Source: JAGXSE01 sp040757295 (GTDB lineage: Bacteria > Bacillota > PH28-bin88). From it: 64,000 bases of DNA. The stretch lies in the NCBI GenBank assembly GCA_040757295.1, contig JBFLXH010000008.1:19928-83927 (forward strand). Direction: 5' to 3'. The position numbers and the translations under genes were made by a program. A model generated the notes under the pieces. The model did no database searches and was not told the origin of the DNA. It worked only from the letters and a program-made list of their open reading frames with translations. Each line of letters opens with the position of its first letter. Position 1 is the stretch's first letter. Below are positions 26,097-33,422 of this stretch, in pieces.

Positions 26097-26111
26097 CCTT
26101 GACAGTCCTCC

Positions 26112-26414
26112 TTACTCGGCATAACTAACCGAAAACACCTTGCCCTCAGCAACGATCTGATCTGGCAGGATATTCCGCAAGACCAGTCCTTGCCCAGTGA
26201 TAATTATTTCACCCAGGCTGACACTGATGCGCAGCCTTTCCGGGGAGTATTCAATAATTCCCCTGTGGTTTTCCAAGAGGACCTGCATATTCCCCACCAG
26301 GGTCACTTTTGGCAGATCCATGACCACTTCCCGGGGCATCTCCAAAAGGTCTGCCACTTTATGCCTGATTTCCTTTCCGGGAATGGCCTTCCGCTGAGAT
26401 GTCCGCTCACTCAA
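26112..26414 (-). CDS. yqfC: Sporulation protein YqfC
   Basis: A short conserved protein of spore-formers: DLLEMPREVVMDLPKVTLVGN, then VLLENHRGIIEYSPERLRI and GQGLVLRNI are hallmarks of the family. At 100 residues it is normal. The start is a TTG after GAGAGGGG. It is the last conserved gene before the catabolic island; its usual upstream neighbours yqfB and floA are not adjacent here. Confidence 0.92.
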   Translation of the reverse strand: MSERTSQRKAIPGKEIRHKVADLLEMPREVVMDLPKVTLVGNMQVLLENHRGIIEYSPERLRISVSLGEIIITGQGLVLRNILPDQIVAEGKVFSVSYAE

Positions 26415-26518
26415 CAGGGTTCCGCCCCTCTCTTAAAACGACAAATTGCTCTAGTTCATTCTATGCCTGCCAATAGGCTTTAATTACCCGCAGGACAAAC
26501 CTGCTCATCCTGGAGCAA

Positions 26519-26551
26519 CAAAAAAGCCGGGCTCCTTCACCAGAACCCGGC
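26519..26551 (-). terminator. Intrinsic terminator at the end of the serine dehydratase operon
   Basis: Minus strand GCCGGGTTC...GAGCCCGGC followed by TTTTTTG. It closes the island on its low-coordinate side and insulates yqfC from it. Confidence 0.88.
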
Positions 26552-26579
26552 TCCAAGTATACGGCTAATTCTATTAATA

Positions 26580-26720
26580 CTAGTCCAGATAATCCTTTAA
26601 GTTTACCTTGGGATAGACTACCCGCTTGCAATAGTTAACCAAAGACAAATCAAAGGTAGCATCAATTTCTACCTTGGCGCGGGTACAGTCTGCCAGCGAG
26701 GTGGTGGGGTCGTTTTCCAT
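26580..26720 (-). pseudogene. Orphan 46-codon frame, probably the 3' end of a lost gene
   Basis: Between sdaAA and the terminator the minus strand reads MENDPTTSLADCTRAKVEID and ends VNYCKRVVYPKVNLKDYLD. The composition is that of a real protein C-terminus. There is no ribosome-binding site, and the ATG lies in a CCATGCC/GGCATGG palindrome. I do not recognise the family. Most likely it is the tail of a deleted gene left in the operon. Confidence 0.45.
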
Positions 26721-26746
26721 GCCCTAGGCATGGGAACAGTAAAGAT

Positions 26747-27622
26747 TTAAGCCTGATCAACGGCATCATGGATTTTCGCGGCCAGTTTTTTCCCGGTGGG
26801 TGTGACCGCCAACCCCCCGCGGCCAGTCTCCCTCAATTCCTCAGGCAAGGCTTTGCCAATCCTATGCATGGCCCAGATTACTTCATCGGGGGGAATAACG
26901 CTTTGCACTCCCGCCACAGCCATCTGGGCAGCTGTTAAAGCATGGACGGCTGCGAAGGCGTTTCTTTTTACACAAGGCACCTCCACCAGGCCGGCTACCG
27001 GGTCACAGACCAACCCCAGCAGGTTTTTTAGGGCTAAGGCCGCCGCATGGGCCACAATCACCGGATCCCCGGCAAGCAACTCTGCAGCCGCCGCTGCTGC
27101 CATAGCCGCCGCAGCGCCGCACTCAGCCTGGCATCCCCCATCTGCCCCGGAAATAGACGCGTTTTTTGCAATCACCATCCCCACACCGGCTGCCGTCAGC
27201 AAGGCATGGGCGACCTCAGTTGTCCCGGCGCCAGTCTCTTCGGCAACAACTGAAAGGACCGCAGGAAGAATGCCGCAGGAACCAGCCGTCGGAGCCGCCA
27301 CAATGCGGCCCATGGCCGCATTGGTTTCGGCTGCCGCCAAGGCTCTGGCAATTACCTTTGCAGGGACTCTCCCGATTACAGCTTCATCAACGATCCGGGC
27401 GACCCTGGCTGCATCACCACCAACCAGCCCCCCCATAGAAGGCTGGACGCCGGTTGACTCAATTGATTCCAGCATTACCTGCCAACGCCGGGCCATTTCC
27501 CGCAGCAGTTCATCTCCTGGGATACCTCTTTCTTTCTCCTCAGTTTCCATCACGATCTGCCATATGGCGCACTCCTGGTTCTGCGCCAAGGCAACAAGGT
27601 CTTGGATTGTTTGAAAAGCCAC
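26747..27622 (-). CDS. sdaAA: L-serine dehydratase, iron-sulfur type, alpha subunit
   Basis: Converts L-serine to pyruvate and ammonia with a [4Fe-4S] cluster. Visible features are MGRIVAAPTAGSCGILPAVL, SISGADGGCQAECGAAAAMAAAA and CDPVAGLVEVPCVKRNA, which carry the cluster cysteines. At 291 residues it matches the clostridial two-subunit enzyme. The beta subunit lies upstream, separated by a type-1 repeat. Together with glyA at the other end of the island it can carry glycine and serine from purine breakdown to pyruvate. Confidence 0.95.
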   Translation of the reverse strand: MAFQTIQDLVALAQNQECAIWQIVMETEEKERGIPGDELLREMARRWQVMLESIESTGVQPSMGGLVGGDAARVARIVDEAVIGRVPAKVIARALAAAETNAAMGRIVAAPTAGSCGILPAVLSVVAEETGAGTTEVAHALLTAAGVGMVIAKNASISGADGGCQAECGAAAAMAAAAAAELLAGDPVIVAHAAALALKNLLGLVCDPVAGLVEVPCVKRNAFAAVHALTAAQMAVAGVQSVIPPDEVIWAMHRIGKALPEELRETGRGGLAVTPTGKKLAAKIHDAVDQA

Positions 27623-27642
27623 AGGTAACTAACCGCCTCCGT

Positions 27643-27942
27643 TTTATCACAAATGGCTACCCGCTCTAAAATGAGCCAGGCCACAAAATATACATTTATT
27701 TAACGTGGCCTGAAAGCGAATTTCATACTCGGCTTCATTATGATAATGCAATTTTATCCCCTTGCCGAGTATATATCCCCGCTTCTTTGAAACGGCGGCA
27801 AAAGAGCGGCTTCGCCCCTGCATTAACTGGCCCCCTATGGGATTAACCAGTTCTAAGCTCCGGTAAACCGGAGCCAAGAACTGGTCGAATCTAAGCTTCA
27901 GCAGGGGAATTTCTTCCCCCGCTGAAGCCAAGACCCAGTTTA
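27643..27942 (+). repeat. Type-1 repeat copy E with type-2 insert, between sdaAB and sdaAA
   Basis: Plus-oriented type-1 unit with an inverted type-2 unit (about 27669-27774) near its start. It lies between the two subunit genes of serine dehydratase and reaches within a base or two of the sdaAB stop codon. Confidence 0.9.
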
Positions 27943-28653
27943 AACTACCGGGGGAATTATTTTTACTTTATAGAAATCGGTAAAGGCCTGAATCTTTGAT
28001 GCCGCTTCTCTGGGAATTGGCTGATCTGTCTCTACCACCATCAGGGCCATCCGGTCTTCAGCCCGGCGGGCAACCCGCATGAAAGCAATATTTATTCCAT
28101 GCTTGGCCAAGATACTGGAAACCTTGGCTACCATCCCCGGCTGGTCAGAATAAATACATACCAGGGCAGGGTATTCGCCCGACAGCTGCAGGGGAAAGCT
28201 GTCAATCTCAAGCAAAACAATCTTGCCACCACCGGTAGATGCGCCAAGTATTTCCACCCGCTCTCCGTCTTCAGCCTGCAGGATGATTTTGGCCAGATTG
28301 GGATGGGCATCTCCCAGGTCCGCCGCCGATATGCGGACCATGACACCCTGTTCGGCGGCTATCTCCAGGGCATTTTTGATCCGCAGGTCGTCCGGGTCCA
28401 TGCCCAGTATTCCTCCAACCAGGGCCCGGTCGGTGCCATGACCCTTAAAGGTTGCCGCAAAAGAGCCATGCAGCAGGACCGTAGCCATCACCGGAGTCTT
28501 TCCCAGGATGTTTAAAGCCATTTTCCCAATCCTGGCCGCTCCTGCCGTATGAGAACTGGAAGGACCGACCATTACCGGACCGATAATATCATAAACACTG
28601 TAACCCACAACCGAGAGCTCCTTTATTCCCTTATTGCCAGGTTTTTTAGTCAT
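27940..28653 (-). CDS. sdaAB: L-serine dehydratase, iron-sulfur type, beta subunit
   Basis: The beta subunit with the family opening SVYDIIGPVMVGPSSSHTAGAARIGKMA (substrate-binding serines) and a C-terminal ACT domain (YPALVCIYSDQPGMVAKVSSIL, near residues 150-220). The frame extends 25 codons upstream through a PLP-gene relic and a repeat. I start at the ATG of MTKKPGNKGIKELS, preceded by GGAAGG, giving 237 residues. This ATG overlaps the stop codon of the relic, so the lost PLP enzyme was once the upstream operon partner. Confidence 0.93.
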   Translation of the reverse strand: MTKKPGNKGIKELSVVGYSVYDIIGPVMVGPSSSHTAGAARIGKMALNILGKTPVMATVLLHGSFAATFKGHGTDRALVGGILGMDPDDLRIKNALEIAAEQGVMVRISAADLGDAHPNLAKIILQAEDGERVEILGASTGGGKIVLLEIDSFPLQLSGEYPALVCIYSDQPGMVAKVSSILAKHGINIAFMRVARRAEDRMALMVVETDQPIPREAASKIQAFTDFYKVKIIPPVV

Positions 28654-28855
28654 ATTCAGCGACCTTCCGGTACTCTTCTTCCCAGAACTCCATCCGGCGC
28701 ATGAAATCGATATAATGAGCGAGGCCACTAATTATTCATTGATTTACCGTGGCCTCAAAGCGAATTTCATACTCGGCTTCATTATGACAATGCAATTTTA
28801 TCCCTTGCCGAGTATATATTCTTTAGGATAGCCGAAAGGCAGCCAATCTTTATTT
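28651..28855 (-). pseudogene. C-terminal relic of a PLP-enzyme gene, interrupted by a type-2 repeat
   Basis: Outside the repeat the minus strand reads KDWLPFGYPKEYI and then IDFMRRMEFWEEEYRKVAEYD followed by a stop. The intact PLP-dependent protein near 58.7-60.1 kb ends with the near-identical KDWLPFGYAKEYIDSMRRPEFWEEEYAKIADYD stretch. The type-2 element lies exactly between the EYI and IDF codons. Everything upstream is gone, and the relic starts right after the XRE-cupin stop codon. Confidence 0.85.
28711..28818 (-). repeat. Type-2 element copy F, inserted in a coding relic
   Basis: Bounded by TATAATGAGC and GAGTATATA, with the usual two hairpins in inverted order relative to copy D. Its flanks join into a continuous PLP-enzyme reading frame when it is removed, which is direct evidence that this unit moves. 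Confidence 0.9.
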
Positions 28856-28856
28856 T

Positions 28857-29417
28857 TTAGAATAACGGCGGTGTAATAGTGGAAAGAAATACCAGCTCTT
28901 GGTCACCCACAGATTTCAGCTTATGGGGCACCGCGCCAAAATAGTAGATGGTATCTCCCTCATCCAAAACATGGGTTTCCTCACCCAGTTGCACTTCCAT
29001 TTTCCCCTGCAGGACAACGATACATTCTTCCCCTTGGTGGGAAAGGGGTGTGTCACAACTTACAGCCCCTGGGGCAAGTCTTCCCATCCAGACCTCCATG
29101 GAGCGGTTTAAGTCGGGAACTAAGAGTTCGTAAACCAGATGGGATTCGGGCATTTTCAAAGCCTTTCGCTCATTCTTCCTAACCACTGGGCTGGGCTTTT
29201 CATTGTCCATCAGAAAATAAAAAATTGGCACACCCAGGGCATCGGCAATTTTCCGCAAAGAGGTGATTGAAGGCTCTGCCAGGTCCCGTTCAACCTGGCT
29301 TAAAAAGCTGGGGGTCAACTCGGTCATATCCGCCAGTTCTCGCAAGCTTAAACCCTTTTCAGCCCTGATTCTTCGAATGGTTTCCCCAAGCACTTTGGTC
29401 CCTCCCAATAATTTCAT
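28857..29417 (-). CDS. XRE-family regulator with C-terminal cupin domain
   Basis: An N-terminal helix-turn-helix (LGETIRRIRAEKGLSLRELADMTELTPSFLSQVERDLAEPSI, residues 10-52) is followed by a cupin sensor domain (LSHQGEECIVVLQGKMEVQLGEETHVLDEGD, residues 120-160). This is the PuuR/SutR-type layout, and such proteins sense small metabolites. At 186 residues it is normal length. It lies at the low-coordinate end of the arcC-ygeW-ygeY operon on the same strand but beyond a strong terminator, so it probably has its own promoter. It is a candidate regulator of the island. Confidence 0.88.
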   Translation of the reverse strand: MKLLGGTKVLGETIRRIRAEKGLSLRELADMTELTPSFLSQVERDLAEPSITSLRKIADALGVPIFYFLMDNEKPSPVVRKNERKALKMPESHLVYELLVPDLNRSMEVWMGRLAPGAVSCDTPLSHQGEECIVVLQGKMEVQLGEETHVLDEGDTIYYFGAVPHKLKSVGDQELVFLSTITPPLF

Positions 29418-29429
29418 TGGCAGCCGAAA

Positions 29430-29867
29430 TCAAAGGCAAATCTGTGCAGTAAGACTTGATGATTGTCCTGTTGCTTGTAAATATACTACATTTTTGGCCA
29501 TATGAAAAGGCTTCCATAACATTGAAACAAAACAACCTGGACGTTGGAGATTAGAAAATCCAAATCCGCAAGTCTTCCGGGCCCATCCCCAGGGTTCCGC
29601 CTTGCCAATCTGATATTTTGAAAGCCACCACATGACATGAAAAAAAGGGAGCAGAGCAAACCAAGCCCTCGGTTTGCTCTGCTCAAGTGGGGTTATTAGC
29701 CTGCCCCCGTTTTTAACCATCGCGAAGGCAATCAGCCCCAGAACTGGGGATGAAAGCAAAAAGGACGTAAAAACAGGAGTGATCCAGCGACCCAGCATAG
29801 CGGCCTTCTCATCGTACTTAACACTGCATAGGTCCATCGCTGTTGGCAGAATCATGCTGAAAAGCAA
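29430..29867 (-). CDS. Uncertain ORF after arcC; first part membrane-like, runs through a terminator
   Basis: Starts 11 bases after arcC. Roughly the first 60 residues (including PVFTSFLLSSPVLGLIAFAMV) look like a membrane segment. The frame then reads through a 14-bp terminator hairpin, which argues against a real 145-residue protein. It may be the broken end of a membrane-protein gene or just 3' untranslated sequence. No family recognised. Confidence 0.2.
   Translation of the reverse strand: MLFSMILPTAMDLCSVKYDEKAAMLGRWITPVFTSFLLSSPVLGLIAFAMVKNGGRLITPLEQSKPRAWFALLPFFHVMWWLSKYQIGKAEPWGWARKTCGFGFSNLQRPGCFVSMLWKPFHMAKNVVYLQATGQSSSLTAQICL
29641..29684 (-). terminator. Strong intrinsic terminator of the ygeY-ygeW-arcC operon
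   Basis: Minus strand GAGCAGAGCAAACC / GGTTTGCTCTGCTC, a perfect 14-bp stem, followed by CCTTTTTT. It lies about 200 bases after the arcC stop. Confidence 0.93.
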
Positions 29868-29877
29868 ATCAACCTGA

Positions 29878-30843
29878 CTACGCTACGGAACTAATCGTAC
29901 TAGACATAACCACTCTGGTCCCTGCCGCACCTTCAAGCGCCGGCAGTACTTGATTGAGCGAGGCTATCACCGCGGCACGCCCACCTTTTTCGACAAAATC
30001 CGCCGCTGCCCGGACCTTCGGCGCCATGCTGCCAGAACCGAATTGACCTTCATCTAAGAATTGGTTAGCCTGAGCAACCGTTAGTTGATCCAGGTTTTGT
30101 TGCTGCGGCGTGCCATAATTGATGGCAACCTTTTCCACATCAGTCAAGATCATCAGCATGTCGGCGTTGATTTCCCTTGCCAACACCCCGGCAGCCACGT
30201 CCTTGTCGATGACAGCGTCTGTTCCGCCCAGTGCACCATCGGCCTTCCGCACCACCGGAATCCCGCCCCCACCCAGAGCAACAACTATACACCCGTTATC
30301 CACCAATTTGCGGATTACATCGATTTCTACAATGGCAACAGGTTTCGGGGAAGCCACTACCTTTCGCCAGCCGCGGCCACTGTCTTCTACCCACTTCTCT
30401 GTTCCTTCCTGCATAAAACGCGCAGCCTCTTCCCGGGAGAAAAAGGCTCCAATCGGCTTGGTAGGATTGACAAAGGCCGGATCTTCGGGTGCCACCCTCA
30501 CCTGTGTCAGTACTGTAACCACCGGGCGAGGATACCCGACTTTCTCCAATTGGTTGCGCAGGCTCTGCTGAAGCATGTAGCCGATAAAACCCTGGCTCAT
30601 GGCGCCGCACACACTGAGGGGCATTGGCGGAATCTTGTCCTGGGCCATAATATTTTGGGCTAAGATGTTTCCCACTTGAGGCCCGTTTCCGTGGGTGAGC
30701 ACCAGCCGGTAACCCCTCGAGACGAGCTGGGCAATTTGCACACAGCTGTTTTCCACATTTGCCAGCTGCTCCACATAGGTTCCTTTTTGTTTTGGCTGTA
30801 GGATGGCGTTGCCCCCTAAAGCGATGACCAGTGTTTTAGACAC
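29878..30843 (-). CDS. arcC: Carbamate kinase (first copy)
   Basis: Makes ATP from carbamoyl phosphate and ADP. Visible are IALGGNAIL, THGNGPQVGNIL, VVALGGGGIPVV, IDKDVAAGVLA and the closing GSMAPKVRAAADFVE. At 321 residues it is normal. The start is GTG after AAGGATGG. It is last in an operon after ygeY and ygeW, so it would harvest the carbamoyl phosphate released by YgeW. A second carbamate kinase gene lies 17 kb away in the same island. Confidence 0.95.
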   Translation of the reverse strand: MSKTLVIALGGNAILQPKQKGTYVEQLANVENSCVQIAQLVSRGYRLVLTHGNGPQVGNILAQNIMAQDKIPPMPLSVCGAMSQGFIGYMLQQSLRNQLEKVGYPRPVVTVLTQVRVAPEDPAFVNPTKPIGAFFSREEAARFMQEGTEKWVEDSGRGWRKVVASPKPVAIVEIDVIRKLVDNGCIVVALGGGGIPVVRKADGALGGTDAVIDKDVAAGVLAREINADMLMILTDVEKVAINYGTPQQQNLDQLTVAQANQFLDEGQFGSGSMAPKVRAAADFVEKGGRAAVIASLNQVLPALEGAAGTRVVMSSTISSVA

Positions 30844-30904
30844 GATAATCCCATCCTTATTGACATCTGCAAGATTGATATGGGCAAGTTTTTTCCCACA
30901 GTGA

Positions 30905-31894
30905 TTATGGGCGTCCGCCCATGATCAAGGCCATCAGGGCCTTCTGGACATGAAGCCTGTTTTCCGCTTCGTCATACACTACCGACTGAGGGCCGTCAAT
31001 AACTTCATCAGTTACCTCTCTGCCGCGGTCAGCCGGCAGGGGGTGCATGTAAATTCCGTGGGGCTTGGTTAGGGACATCATCCTGCTGTCACAGCACCAA
31101 CCGGGGTACTTGGAAATCAGGTCCAGTCCTTCCTGTTTATTTTGGGTGTAAACCAGCGGACCCCAGCTCTTCGGGATCACAATATCGGCGTCTTCAAAAG
31201 CTGCTTCCATTTCATGGACTATTTCAAATTTGGCTCCTGCTTCCTCAGCATTCTTTTTGGCCTGTTCTTCAATTTCCGGCATCAGCTTAAATTCAGGCGG
31301 ATAGGCTAGGGTAACGTCGATACCAAAGCGCGGCATCATCAGAATCAAGCTCTGGGGTACAGATAAAGGACGGACGTAGTTGGGAGCAGAAGTCCAGGAT
31401 ACCCCTAATTTCAGGCCGCGGGTGTTTTTACCGAAACGTTCCCGGATGGTCATCAGATCTGCCAGGATCTGGCACGGATGATAAATATCGCACTGCATAT
31501 TAATGACAGGTACTTTGGCGTGCTGGGCTACTTCCCTGATGTACTGGTTGCCTTCCCGGTAGGCGCAGTGGCGGACAGCAATGGCGTGGCCAAATCTGCT
31601 TAGTACGTTGGCCGTGTCTTTGGCATTTTCTCCGTGGGATATTTGCAGTTTGTCCGGAGTCAGGTCATGGGCATGGCCGCCCAATTGGGTCATTCCTGCT
31701 TCGAATGAGTTGCGGGTGCGGGTTGAATTGTCGAAAAAGATCATAAACAGGGTCTTATCCTGCAAAAGGCGATGGGGAATGCCCAGGGCAAACTGTTTTT
31801 TCAGGTCTGCTGCTACATCAAATAACAGGTTAAGTTCTTCCAAAGTCCATTCCTGTTCGGTGATAAAATCTCTTCCTCTTAACATGCTATGCAT
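30905..31894 (-). CDS. ygeW: Knotted carbamoyltransferase YgeW
   Basis: Member of the aspartate/ornithine transcarbamoylase superfamily. The carbamoyl-phosphate site is FFDNSTRTRNSFEAG near residues 53-67, with HPCQILADLMT and the C-terminal HPLPADRG also present. The knotted YgeW subgroup is expected from context with ygeY, ssnA, hydantoinase and carbamate kinase, and from YGE-type sequence such as SWTSAPNYVRPLSVPQSL. In the urate pathway it would phosphorolyse a ureido compound to carbamoyl phosphate and an amine such as 2,3-diaminopropionate. At 329 residues it is shorter than E. coli YgeW. AAGGAG precedes the ATG. Confidence 0.88.
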   Translation of the reverse strand: MHSMLRGRDFITEQEWTLEELNLLFDVAADLKKQFALGIPHRLLQDKTLFMIFFDNSTRTRNSFEAGMTQLGGHAHDLTPDKLQISHGENAKDTANVLSRFGHAIAVRHCAYREGNQYIREVAQHAKVPVINMQCDIYHPCQILADLMTIRERFGKNTRGLKLGVSWTSAPNYVRPLSVPQSLILMMPRFGIDVTLAYPPEFKLMPEIEEQAKKNAEEAGAKFEIVHEMEAAFEDADIVIPKSWGPLVYTQNKQEGLDLISKYPGWCCDSRMMSLTKPHGIYMHPLPADRGREVTDEVIDGPQSVVYDEAENRLHVQKALMALIMGGRP

Positions 31895-31914
31895 ATTGAT
31901 GGTCTCCTTCCGCT

Positions 31915-33138
31915 TCAGTTATTTTTTGTTGACAGTTTTGTTGCCAAAACACCGGGGAACAAGGCATAAAACATGGTGGCTTTCAGCAGGTGGTCTAACG
32001 AAACCTGATCGTTTACGGTATGGGCCCATTTTTCTTCACTGGGCCCAAAACCGATGGTGGGTATACCCAGTTTTCCCATGAGGGAACTCCCGTCCGTCCC
32101 GAAAGTCCATTTATCAATCAGAGGTTTTTGCCCAAACAGGATTTCGGCCGTAGTGGCACCGCTTTGGACCAGCACATGGTCTTCGTCCAGCACCCAGGTG
32201 GGGAAATACTTTTCCGTACATTTGGTATAACCGGTCCAGCTAGGGTCTTCATAATAAAGCATTTCGATCTGGGCCTGGTCTGCACCGGGCAGAGACTTGA
32301 TTTCGTTAAAGCAGGTCTCCTTGGTTTCTCCCACGGTGGTCCGCCGGTCAATATAAATAGTGCATTCATCGGGTACCACATTTAATGAGCCAGTCTTGCA
32401 CTCGATCTTGGTAACCGCTATACTCCCTTTACCCAAAAAGGGGTCGTCTTTTAATTTGCCCTGGAGATCTTCGATCCCCTTGATTATGGGCTGCATTTTG
32501 TAGACGGCGTTTTCTCCCCGCTCAGGGGCGCTGGCATGGCAGGATACTCCTTTAGTAACTACCTTAAACTCGATCCTGCCCCGGTGGCCCCGGTAGATAG
32601 CCAGGTTGGTGCACTCGCCCAGGACTACATAATCTGGGACCACTCCCTCTTTTTCGATCATTTCCTTTACAGCCCAGCCATCACAGGACTCTTCTTCCAC
32701 CACCCCCACAACATAGAGTGTGTAATCATTAGCCAGGCCAAGGTCCTTGATAATCCGCGCAGCGTAAACCATGGTCACAATCGCCGCCTTATTATCGGAA
32801 GCCCCCCGGCCGTAGATAATGCCATCCTCAAATTTCCCCGCAAAGGGATCAAAGGCCCAGGCCTTTGGATCGGCAATGCCTACTGTATCAATATGGGAGT
32901 CATACAGGATCTTTACCGGGCCGTTTCCAACCCGCCCAATCACGTTGCCAATGGGATCGATGCGCACCTCGTCAAAGCCGTTAAGCCGCATTTCTTCCGC
33001 AATGCGTTCGACAACAGCTTTTTCTTGACAGCTGACACTTGGGATGGCGATAACGTCCCGCATGAACTTGACTATTTCCTTTTCATACCCCTTTACCCTG
33101 GCCTTGATTTGATCAATTAATACTTGGTCCACGTGCAT
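31915..33138 (-). CDS. ygeY: YgeY family metallohydrolase (M20 peptidase-like)
   Basis: Binuclear zinc amidohydrolase/peptidase of the M20 family. Metal-site motifs are LYDSHIDTVGI (His and Asp), GRGASDNKAAIVTMVYAA, VGVVEEESCDGWA (catalytic and metal Glu) and a late His in KWAHTVNDQVS. At 407 residues it matches YgeY. It is the first gene of the operon ygeY-ygeW-arcC and begins downstream of a clear sigma-A promoter. In E. coli the gene is needed in the ygeX-ygeY-ygeW set for anaerobic urate use; its exact substrate here is inferred to be an open-chain purine breakdown product. Confidence 0.9.
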   Translation of the reverse strand: MHVDQVLIDQIKARVKGYEKEIVKFMRDVIAIPSVSCQEKAVVERIAEEMRLNGFDEVRIDPIGNVIGRVGNGPVKILYDSHIDTVGIADPKAWAFDPFAGKFEDGIIYGRGASDNKAAIVTMVYAARIIKDLGLANDYTLYVVGVVEEESCDGWAVKEMIEKEGVVPDYVVLGECTNLAIYRGHRGRIEFKVVTKGVSCHASAPERGENAVYKMQPIIKGIEDLQGKLKDDPFLGKGSIAVTKIECKTGSLNVVPDECTIYIDRRTTVGETKETCFNEIKSLPGADQAQIEMLYYEDPSWTGYTKCTEKYFPTWVLDEDHVLVQSGATTAEILFGQKPLIDKWTFGTDGSSLMGKLGIPTIGFGPSEEKWAHTVNDQVSLDHLLKATMFYALFPGVLATKLSTKNN

Positions 33139-33259
33139 CCCCCTAATCGCTTGAATGTCCAGGCTGGTCTCTCTATGTATAGATGTCTAACAAGCTAAGC
33201 TTTAAAAAAACAACTCCGAACAAGCCCCGTGTTTTATGCTACTTAAATTATTTAATTTT

Positions 33260-33288
33260 ATCATACATGATAATCAGATTATTGACAA
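33260..33288 (-). promoter_or_regulatory. Sigma-A promoter of ygeY-ygeW-arcC with palindrome in the spacer
   Basis: Minus strand TTGTCA, 17-base spacer, TATGAT. The spacer holds the palindrome ATAATC-T-GATTAT. Just downstream (33243-33255) is TTAAAT-T-ATTTAA, a weaker form of the TGTTAAAT operator-like motif found at other island promoters. The remaining 130 bases up to the upstream gene hold a poor GC-rich hairpin and nothing else that I can identify. Confidence 0.75.
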
Positions 33289-33422
33289 TACGCGGCCGGA
33301 GTATTTTGCATAAAAACCCAGGGGCCTCCTGCACAGCTTTTTAATTGTTTTAACCAGTAATCATCATAAGCCCTATCGCCTCCTTTGCTTGCTTAACCTT
33401 AATCAGCCTGCAACAAGGTTTA

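Noticed and set aside
26796..27614. 272-codon plus-strand frame over sdaAA
   Set aside because: It is an alanine/proline-rich shadow of the serine dehydratase gene, which has clear family motifs on the opposite strand.
27647..27931. 94-codon frame on the minus strand between the serine dehydratase genes
   Set aside because: It is a translation of a type-1 repeat plus type-2 insert. The same peptide (KLRFDQFLAPVYRSLELVNP) appears at other intact repeats, and there is no ribosome-binding site.
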